Origin: Candidatus Enterococcus myersii
GTDB taxonomy: Bacteria; Bacillota; Bacilli; Lactobacillales; Enterococcaceae
NCBI RefSeq assembly: GCF_017316025.1
Contig: NZ_JAFLVT010000017.1
Span: 1 to 64,000, forward strand
Length of the DNA stretch: 64,000 nucleotides
Direction: 5' to 3'
The notes under the pieces are model-generated. The model made no database searches and was not told the origin of the DNA. It worked only from the letters and a program-made list of their open reading frames with translations. The translations under genes were made by a program, and so were the position numbers. Shown piece after piece: positions 58,327 through 64,000 of this stretch; positions within the stretch are counted from its first letter, which is position 1, and each line of letters opens with the position of its first letter.

Positions 58327-58354
58327 AACATAAAAATAATTGGAGGTAAGGTCT

Positions 58355-58522
58355 ATGTTTCTGGCACTTATCTCTAATTATTTTACGTTCTTAAAAAAGT
58401 TGTTTTATTTAAATGAAGACCGTTACTTACATAGGGCCATATGGAGAAAAATTGCGAGTATTTGTAGAATATTTTGTTTTAAAAGCGCTATTGTTTTTGC
58501 TAAATTGCTAGTTTCTTTATAA
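58355..58522 (+). CDS. Small cationic hydrophobic ORF downstream of the CPBP gene
   Basis: A 55-codon frame from ATG 58355 with the unusually strong RBS TGGAGGTAAGG five bases upstream. The peptide has a hydrophobic N-terminus (MFLALISNYFTF) and then mixes Arg/Lys with aromatic and aliphatic residues (HRAIWRKIASICRIF, FAKLLVSL), giving amphipathic-helix character. It has no double-glycine leader. It may be a membrane peptide, or a chance frame; I do not recognise it. Confidence 0.4.
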   Translation: MFLALISNYFTFLKKLFYLNEDRYLHRAIWRKIASICRIFCFKSAIVFAKLLVSL

Positions 58523-58564
58523 TAAAGAAGAGACTTCAATTAATTAGAAAAAGGGATGAGAAAA

Positions 58565-59500
58565 ATGGAAAAAGAAACAAATCAAGGGATGATGGCCGTA
58601 ATTGCTGCTTTAGTTGCCAATATATTAGTGGCGATTAGTAAATTTGTCGGCTACTTGTTAAGCGGGAGTGCCGCAATGTTAAACGAGAGTATTCATAGTG
58701 TCGTCGATTGTAGCAATCAAGCGCTATTGCTAATCGGGGATAAGTGGGCGGCACGTCCGGTCAGCCAGTTGCATCAGTTTGGTGAGGGGCGAGCAAAGTA
58801 TTTTTTTAGTACCATTGTAGCGATGATGCTTTTCTTTGGTGGTGGTGCTTTAGGTGTGATGGAAGCAATGGAAAAGCTTTTTCATCCGGCTCACGAAGTT
58901 GGTAACCAATGGCTTGTGATTATCATTTTAATTTTTGGGATGGCAGTAGAAGGGAGTTCACTACGCATTGCCTTTAAAGAAATTAAGGAATTGAATGAAG
59001 AGAAGTTACCGTTATTTCGCTTTTTAAGAGAAAGCCGTCACAGCGAAATTTTAATTATTTTTACCGAAGATTTTTGTGCAGTGATTGGTTTAGTAATAGC
59101 TTTAATGGGAACTATTTTAACCATGGTAACCGGCAATGCACTATTTGATGCTTTAAGCGGGTTATTAATCGGTCTATTGTTAATGTTCGCTGCAATTTTT
59201 CTAGCACGGGAATTTTATAGTCTAATTATTGGCGAAAGCGTTACTGCTAGTGATTTGAAAAAGATTAAAGCAGCCTTTTCGCGCACAGAAGTAAAACGTC
59301 TGATTGATATTAAGACTGTGCACTTGGGGCCAACAGAAATTATGATTGCCGCAAAAATTGACATCGTTGATGAAGCAGAAGCCCATAGTTATAGGGGTGT
59401 AAATGAGATCGAGCGCCAAATTCGTCAAAGTCTGCCAGATAAAAAAGCCTATATTTATATCGAAACAGACGAATACGATCCCAACTACGTTAGAAAATAA
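58565..59500 (+). CDS. Cation diffusion facilitator family transporter
   Basis: 311 residues from ATG 58565; ATG 58556 touches the AAGGGA RBS. About six helices. SAAMLNESIHSVVDCSNQALLLIG carries the metal-site His/Asp residues of helix 2. FTEDFCAVIGLVIAL is the helix 5 counterpart, with a Glu-Asp at the conserved position. A cytosolic C-terminal domain (VKRLIDIKTVHLGPTEIMIAAKIDI) follows. It exports divalent cations such as Zn2+ or Mn2+ in exchange for protons. Specificity is not predictable. It is monocistronic. Confidence 0.9.
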   Translation: MEKETNQGMMAVIAALVANILVAISKFVGYLLSGSAAMLNESIHSVVDCSNQALLLIGDKWAARPVSQLHQFGEGRAKYFFSTIVAMMLFFGGGALGVMEAMEKLFHPAHEVGNQWLVIIILIFGMAVEGSSLRIAFKEIKELNEEKLPLFRFLRESRHSEILIIFTEDFCAVIGLVIALMGTILTMVTGNALFDALSGLLIGLLLMFAAIFLAREFYSLIIGESVTASDLKKIKAAFSRTEVKRLIDIKTVHLGPTEIMIAAKIDIVDEAEAHSYRGVNEIERQIRQSLPDKKAYIYIETDEYDPNYVRK

Positions 59501-59598
59501 AAAGAGGCTAAATGAGAATTTTGGCTAAAACTAGCATAAACGCGTCTTGTTTGCTACAATGAAAAAGAATTTTATAACAAGAAAGAAGGATTTAGACA

Positions 59599-60159
59599 AT
59601 GATTGCAGCAAGCGACTTACGGGCAGGGATGACATTTGTCCAAGACGGTAAATTGATCAAAGTTTTAGATGCGAGTCATCATAAACCAGGTAAAGGAAAC
59701 ACGGTAATGCGAATGAAACTTCGCGACGTTCGAACTGGTGCGACGTATGACACAACTTTACGTCCTGATGAAAAATTTGAAAAAGCACACATCGATACAA
59801 AACCTGTGCAATATTTATATACAATGGATGATACAGCCTTCTTCATGGATTTGGAAACATATGAACAATATGAAATTCCAGTTGAAACAATTGCAGAAGA
59901 AATGAAATACTTGTTGGAAAATATGGAAGTTAAAATTCAATTCTTCGGTTCTGAAGTAATTGGGGTGCAATTACCAACAACTGTTGTCTTAGTTGTTACA
60001 GAAACACAACCTTCAATTAAAGGTGCAACTGTAACTGGCTCTGGTAAACCGGCAACAATGGAAACAGGCTTAGTTGTTAACGTACCAGATTTTATTGAAG
60101 CCGGTGAAAGCTTAGAAATTAACACGGCTGAAGGTACGTATATCAAACGTGCAAAATAA
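59599..60159 (+). CDS. efp: Elongation factor P
   Basis: A 186-residue protein of standard EF-P length with three beta-barrel domains. The tip loop HHKPGKGNT places the modifiable Lys32 where Bacillus EF-P carries 5-aminopentanol. [21 protein letters not shown] and the C-terminal [12 protein letters not shown] are conserved. EF-P rescues ribosomes stalled at polyproline. RBS AAGAAAGGA is good, and the gene is monocistronic with its own terminator. Confidence 0.97.
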   Translation: MIAASDLRAGMTFVQDGKLIKVLDASHHKPGKGNTVMRMKLRDVRTGATYDTTLRPDEKFEKAHIDTKPVQYLYTMDDTAFFMDLETYEQYEIPVETIAEEMKYLLENMEVKIQFFGSEVIGVQLPTTVVLVVTETQPSIKGATVTGSGKPATMETGLVVNVPDFIEAGESLEINTAEGTYIKRAK

Positions 60160-60167
60160 TTGAAATG

Positions 60168-60204
60168 AAAACCAAGAGGTGCAACTTTTACTCTTGGTTT
60201 TTTT
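60168..60204 (+). terminator. Terminator of efp
   Basis: AAAACCAAGAG pairs with CTCTTGGTTTT and ends in a seven-T run. Confidence 0.92.
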
Positions 60205-60252
60205 GTGCTACTTTTTTAATAGCAAAACTTTTTTTGAAGAGGGGGCATTTGA

Positions 60253-60636
60253 GTGGATTACATAATTGTAGCTTTCTTTGCGTTTTTTGGTGGCAATGCA
60301 CGCTATTTATTGGGTTTAAGTTTACCCGTAGTCAATGGCTTTCCACTAGGAACCTTGGTGGCCAATTTATTGGGCTGTTTTTTGTTTAGCTGGTTAGTAA
60401 AACACATTATGGCCGATCAAGATGTCAACGGCCGGTTAATTCTAGGCGTGGGTACTGGCTTTTTTGGCGCCTTTACAACATTTTCTTCCTTTGCTTTAGA
60501 TACGGTAAAACTTTTTGAAACAAACGTTTTATTGGCGGGACTTTATTTAACTGTATCCATTTTTGGTGGAATTTTAATGGCCTATCTAGGAGAAAAAGTA
60601 TGGCGCCCAAAGCCTCATAAGGAGGACTTAAAATGA
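60253..60636 (+). CDS. crcB: Fluoride ion channel CrcB/Fluc, subunit 1
   Basis: A 127-residue protein from GTG with GAGGGGG upstream. It has four helices. GTLVANLLGCFLFSW contains the conserved Asn. GTGFFGAFTTFSSFALDT is the TTFS(T/S)F phenylalanine-box region. It exports toxic fluoride passively. Its stop overlaps the next crcB start (ATGA). Paired crcB genes are typical of heterodimeric or dual-copy systems in Firmicutes. No fluoride riboswitch could be recognised in the short leader. Confidence 0.93.
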   Translation: MDYIIVAFFAFFGGNARYLLGLSLPVVNGFPLGTLVANLLGCFLFSWLVKHIMADQDVNGRLILGVGTGFFGAFTTFSSFALDTVKLFETNVLLAGLYLTVSIFGGILMAYLGEKVWRPKPHKEDLK

Positions 60637-60986
60637 ATATGCTACTGGTTGGTTTGGGAGCTGCGTTAGGTGCTATGGCACGCTTTTTTATTAATCGTTT
60701 TTTTGAAAAGCGACCACATCCGTATCCGTGGGCGACCCAAATTATTAATTTAACAGGTGCTTTTATCTTAGGAGTATTTTCTGGCTTGCATTTAAGTGAT
60801 GCCGCATATTTGTTTTTGGGAACTGGTATGATGGGCGGGTACACGACTTTTTCTACCTTTAATTTTGAATTATTAACTTTGTGGCAGGCAAAACCTAAAC
60901 TTTTTTATCGCTATTTTGCTATTTCTTATGGTGGCGGCTTATTTTTAAGCTTTCTGGGGGTTTTCGTAGGAAGTTTGGGACAATAA
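60633..60986 (+). CDS. crcB: Fluoride ion channel CrcB/Fluc, subunit 2
   Basis: A 117-residue paralogue with RBS AAGGAGG. It has four helices. TQIINLTGAFILGVFSG supplies the conserved Asn and GTGMMGGYTTFSTFNFEL the phenylalanine box. It probably assembles antiparallel with the first CrcB, or as its own dimer. A bidirectional terminator starts at its stop codon. Confidence 0.93.
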   Translation: MNMLLVGLGAALGAMARFFINRFFEKRPHPYPWATQIINLTGAFILGVFSGLHLSDAAYLFLGTGMMGGYTTFSTFNFELLTLWQAKPKLFYRYFAISYGGGLFLSFLGVFVGSLGQ

Positions 60987-61051
60987 AATACCCAAAGGAT
61001 ATTTAGGTAAAAGACGGTATTTTGTCTTTGCTAAAGTCCTTTGGGTATTTT
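60986..61051. terminator. Bidirectional terminator
   Basis: AAAATACCCAAAGGA pairs perfectly with TCCTTTGGGTATTTT, with an inner AAAGAC/GTCTTT stem, between the convergent crcB and serine-hydrolase genes. Confidence 0.92.
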
Positions 61052-63175
61052 CTATTTCATGATTTGATAGACATCTTTTGAAATACGCGAGATAATCTCA
61101 TAGCCGGTACCTTGTGTCATTACACTAATAACATAAGGTTCTTTTGTATAGACAATGCCACAATCGTGAGCATAGCCGCCGAGATCACCAATTTTATGAG
61201 CCACCCGCACTGGCAAATATTTTGGCAAACGCTGACTATCATAGGTTGTATGGGAAAGATAAGTCAGCACCTTGCCTCCTTCAAAATACATAGCTTTTAA
61301 AAGACGCGTATTTTCTTTGGCATTAATCACACTAAAACGCGTCCATTTGCGGCCGATGATACTACTAATTTCGTTTTTCATTTTTTGACTATATTTATCA
61401 GCTCCATAATAGCCTAAGAAATTAGCACCTTGATTATCTGAATACTTACAAGTCCAGTTCATAATTGTATCTAAAGAATAATAGTTACCAAAACGTTTGG
61501 ATTGTAAAATGCCAGCTCCGCCCCGCATATAAGATAAAGACATTTTATTGATCGCATCGGTGTAACGATATTTTTTATAGGGATTTAACTTTTTGGCATT
61601 GATTTGCTTTTGCGTATAATACAAAGCCGGTAATTTGCCGGTGCTGGCCGCATGAAAATTTTTATTTCCATTTATTTGGGCCACGCTACCGTCGGTTAAA
61701 CTCATCACATAAATGCCTAAATTTTTATTTTTATATTTACGATTGAGTAATTGTTGCACTTGTTTTAATTTTTGGGCTTTGGAAGTTGCTTGTTTTGTGG
61801 CACCAGCATTAATGTATCCTTGCCATTTGCCAGATTGAGTATAAAGACTTAAATAGCGGGCTCCATTTGCGTGCTCGTAGTAGCCTTTAGCAACATACAG
61901 ACTGCCCATTAGCTTTTGACTTGTATTTTTCTTTTGCCATTTAAAATTTTGCCATAATGGTTGATTTTTGTTGGTTAAAACAACGCTCTTCCCCCACTTT
62001 TGATAAATGCCTTGAGGACCGGCTGCTACTTTTGTGGCGGCACTATTTAAATAGCCAATCCAGTTGCCTTTTTGATTATAAAGTGTGTAATAAGTTGCGC
62101 CATTAACATGGCGATAAAGACCGCGAGCCAAAAATGTTTTGCCGTAAAGATTTCTAGTTTTATTGCGATATTTCCAGTTGAAATTTTGATGAATTTGATA
62201 ATTTTTATTGGTAATGGTAACGTATTTGCCTAATTTTTGGTAAACTCCTTGTCCACCGGGGGCAGTTGTTGTTGCTTTGACATTGGTAAATCCGACTCGT
62301 ACTTCCTTGCCGCCTTTAAGTTGGTAAAGGCTGTAATAATCATTGCCGTCAAAATGGTGGTATAACTCTTTTACTAAAAAGGACTGCTGATAATATTTTT
62401 TAGTCGTTTGTGTGGTGCTCTGAATCCAAGATTGCAAAAAAGGATAATTTGTAGCGGTTAAGGTTACATATTTTTGCTGTTTAATCGCAGTTCCTGCAAT
62501 TGAGGTGATATTGGTACTACTGGCTTTAATGAAGCCAACGAAATTTCCTTTATTTGAATATAAATCAAAATATTTCTCACCATCGGCATGAAGGTAAGTA
62601 TTGCGACTTTGCCAAGTTTTCAGTGTCAAAGGATTGGTTGACTGTCCATTTTGTAAGGTGTTATCTCCCCAATATGTTGTGGCATTTTTGAAGGTGAGAT
62701 ACTGAATTTTAGGTTGAGGCAATCCCAGTGGACTATCACTTAGGACACCGCTTGTAGCTAAGACATAAAATATGGTTTGACCTTGCAATTTGTAATAGAC
62801 TTTATCATCAAAAGTGGTGATTTTACTTAAAATTTGGAAAGTCTGCTGGAAATAATTTTTTGTTATTCCTGCTGGTGTTGCTGTGAAATCTGTCCAAAAG
62901 TTATCATTTGGCGTTGTAATGGTAAAGTATTTCTTTTCACTGGCTGTTGTATAAAACGCAGGGGCGGTGTTCTTTTTTTGCAGTTGTGCTTCATCTTTTC
63001 TGTCTGTTGTTGCGATAGGTTCATTATGTAACGAGGGACTTGTCTCTTTTGTGGTGCTAGTGATTGTTTCTGTTACTTCTTCTTGCATACTCGTGTTTGT
63101 TGTTGCTGCTAAAGTGCTGGACGAAAAAGAAATCACTAACGCCAAACCAACGAATATCAACCCGACCTTTTTCAT
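61052..63175 (-). CDS. Secreted GW-repeat protein with a class A beta-lactamase-fold serine hydrolase domain
   Basis: A 707-residue secreted protein. A signal peptide (about 1-24, ending STLAA) and a Thr/Glu-rich stretch (25-80) are followed by about five 75-85-residue GW/SH3-like repeats to residue 480 (NWIGYLN, KWQGYIN). GW modules bind teichoic acids. The C-terminal domain carries SxxK as STGK (511-514), SDN (579-581) and a KIG triad near 661, the active site of class A beta-lactamases and related penicillin-recognising hydrolases. The KTG-to-KIG change argues against ordinary beta-lactamase activity. A cell-wall-directed hydrolase is my inference. RBS is AAGGAGG. Confidence 0.85.
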   Translation of the reverse strand: MKKVGLIFVGLALVISFSSSTLAATTNTSMQEEVTETITSTTKETSPSLHNEPIATTDRKDEAQLQKKNTAPAFYTTASEKKYFTITTPNDNFWTDFTATPAGITKNYFQQTFQILSKITTFDDKVYYKLQGQTIFYVLATSGVLSDSPLGLPQPKIQYLTFKNATTYWGDNTLQNGQSTNPLTLKTWQSRNTYLHADGEKYFDLYSNKGNFVGFIKASSTNITSIAGTAIKQQKYVTLTATNYPFLQSWIQSTTQTTKKYYQQSFLVKELYHHFDGNDYYSLYQLKGGKEVRVGFTNVKATTTAPGGQGVYQKLGKYVTITNKNYQIHQNFNWKYRNKTRNLYGKTFLARGLYRHVNGATYYTLYNQKGNWIGYLNSAATKVAAGPQGIYQKWGKSVVLTNKNQPLWQNFKWQKKNTSQKLMGSLYVAKGYYEHANGARYLSLYTQSGKWQGYINAGATKQATSKAQKLKQVQQLLNRKYKNKNLGIYVMSLTDGSVAQINGNKNFHAASTGKLPALYYTQKQINAKKLNPYKKYRYTDAINKMSLSYMRGGAGILQSKRFGNYYSLDTIMNWTCKYSDNQGANFLGYYGADKYSQKMKNEISSIIGRKWTRFSVINAKENTRLLKAMYFEGGKVLTYLSHTTYDSQRLPKYLPVRVAHKIGDLGGYAHDCGIVYTKEPYVISVMTQGTGYEIISRISKDVYQIMK

Positions 63176-63222
63176 AGTTATCCTCCTTTTTTTGTTGCCG
63201 CTTTCATTTTTGATGGTACCAT

Positions 63223-63257
63223 AAAAGGGTCCTCCAGCAAAAAGAGAACCCTTTTTT
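63223..63257. terminator. Terminator-like hairpin
   Basis: AAAAGGGT pairs with ACCCTTTT around a 17-base loop, with A/T flanks, between the GIY-YIG gene and the serine-hydrolase gene (both minus strand). Confidence 0.55.
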
Positions 63258-63268
63258 AGAAGATTTAG

Positions 63269-63544
63269 TTAAAGTTGATTTTGCTTTTGATGGGCTTTTA
63301 AATAGGCTTCTTTTTGTAGTCGGCTTAACTTTTTAAAGGCAGCTTCAGCTTTAGTTGCACTACTGCGATCAAAAAAGACTTCTGCATGCACCATTTGTAG
63401 TGGTCGTCTTTTTTTTAGCCGAGTATATTTGGCACCAACGCCGTCATTATGTTCTTTTAAGCGGCGGGTCAAATCTGTCGTATAGCCGGCATAAAAAGTA
63501 TTATCTCGGCATAAGAGAACATAAAAATAATGATTATTGGCCAT
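63269..63544 (-). CDS. GIY-YIG nuclease-superfamily protein (UPF0213/YhbQ type)
   Basis: 91 residues from ATG 63544, behind [33 protein letters not shown] contains the GIY-YIG core (YVLL...YAGYT) with the catalytic Arg, and [19 protein letters not shown] completes the UPF0213 pattern. These small single-domain proteins may act on DNA; the substrate is unclear. Its start overlaps the end of the upstream methyltransferase gene by 11 bases, a common arrangement in Firmicutes. Confidence 0.88.
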   Translation of the reverse strand: MANNHYFYVLLCRDNTFYAGYTTDLTRRLKEHNDGVGAKYTRLKKRRPLQMVHAEVFFDRSSATKAEAAFKKLSRLQKEAYLKAHQKQNQL

Positions 63545-64000
63545 AAAGCATCGCCTTAATAGCTGGGGTATATTCATTTGTTTTGGAATATACGGTTAGT
63601 GGTGGCAAAATTTTAAATCCGTCTTTTTTACCATTTTTTATTCCTTCAACTAAAACAATATTTGCATCTTTATTGGCTTTAGGGTAGACAAATTGAACGC
63701 GCTTTGGCGCGATGCGATAGGCCTGCATCAATTCTAAAATTTCTAAAAAACGATCAGGTCGATGGACTAAAGCCAAGCGTCCATTCATCTTTAGCATTTG
63801 GCTGGAGACGTCAATGACGTCTTCTAGTGTCGCGTGGATTTCATGGCGGGCAATGGCCAAATGGGGATTAGGATTTTTTTCATTTGTCGCTAGGTTTTTA
63901 AAATAAGGAGGATTGCACAAGACCAGTTCTACCGAATCTTTTTTTATAACCGATAAGCTATCTTTTAAATTTAGTTCATAGACTTTTAGCTGTTCTTCCA
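63534..64000 (-). CDS. tRNA1(Val) N6-adenine methyltransferase-like protein (partial, runs off the window)
   Basis: The frame stays open to the window edge, so the N-terminus with the SAM-binding GxGxG is missing. The visible part contains the amino-methyltransferase motif LCNPPYFK, expected for adenine-N6 transfer. [20 protein letters not shown] segment and a C-terminal [17 protein letters not shown] typical of YfiC/TrmN6 relatives follow. It is coupled to the GIY-YIG gene. A start inside the window at 63920 would remove part of the catalytic domain and is not credible. Confidence 0.85.
   Translation of the reverse strand, partial: EEQLKVYELNLKDSLSVIKKDSVELVLCNPPYFKNLATNEKNPNPHLAIARHEIHATLEDVIDVSSQMLKMNGRLALVHRPDRFLEILELMQAYRIAPKRVQFVYPKANKDANIVLVEGIKNGKKDGFKILPPLTVYSKTNEYTPAIKAMLYGQ

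Noticed and set aside
60205-60252. Possible fluoride riboswitch before crcB
   Set aside because: Only about 48 bases separate the efp terminator from the crcB start, and the conserved riboswitch core is absent.

Overview
The window reads as chromosomal DNA of a low-GC Gram-positive coccus, most probably Enterococcus or a close relative in the Enterococcaceae. Pointers are the AGGAGG-type ribosome binding sites, A/T-rich codon use, an LPxTG surface protein with pilin-type repeats, a LevR/sigma-54-controlled mannose-family PTS, a malEFG cluster followed by three GH13 enzymes, and lipoproteins and regulators typical of Lactobacillales. No phage, insertion sequence or CRISPR array was seen. The species is not determined.

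Layout. 1-3.2 kb: 3' end of a tRNA (probably Asn), a DinB-like protein, truA, an unknown protein and a nitroreductase. 3.2-11.4 kb: a LevR-type activator, a PHP-family phosphatase, and a four-subunit mannose-family PTS with a GH13 alpha-glucosidase behind a textbook -24/-12 promoter. 11.6-15.5 kb: a Rgg-like regulator, a cytosolic ApbE flavin transferase and two NADPH:FMN-reductase-like proteins; the second carries a PAS domain and three C-terminal flavinylation-like tags. 15.6-16.7 kb: a membrane protein resembling a prokaryotic pentameric ligand-gated ion channel. 16.8-21.4 kb: DUF2316/MarR pair, ABC exporter/MarR/TMEM175 block with readable operators, and tRNA-Gln(CUG). 21.4-27.5 kb: Mga-like regulator, LPxTG adhesin, and a decayed pilin gene.

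27.7-37.5 kb: small metabolic and transport genes (PNPOx-like, TauE/DUF1634, SMR, proC, fetAB, HAD phosphatase, YjdF-like protein, alpha/beta hydrolase, PucR regulator). 37.6-44.2 kb: a fused FdrA-DUF1116 protein, DUF2877, an MFS carrier and a DctA-like symporter, together resembling the oxamate carbamoyltransferase module of allantoin catabolism. 44.4-48.3 kb: PP2C-like phosphatase, unknown protein, C69 dipeptidase, YxeA-like protein. 48.4-57.5 kb: maltodextrin uptake (malG, malF, malE on the minus strand) divergent from a neopullulanase-type enzyme, a DexB-type alpha-1,6-glucosidase and an alpha-1,4-type glucosidase, with LacI-family operators in between. 57.6-64 kb: CPBP protease, small cationic ORF, CDF transporter, efp, paired crcB, a GW-repeat serine hydrolase, a GIY-YIG protein and a truncated N6-adenine tRNA methyltransferase.

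The two loci I consider most worth study are the cytosolic multi-tag flavinylation operon (11.6-15.4 kb) and the ligand-gated-channel-like gene (15.6-16.7 kb). All similarity statements come from reading motifs by eye; no database search was run.
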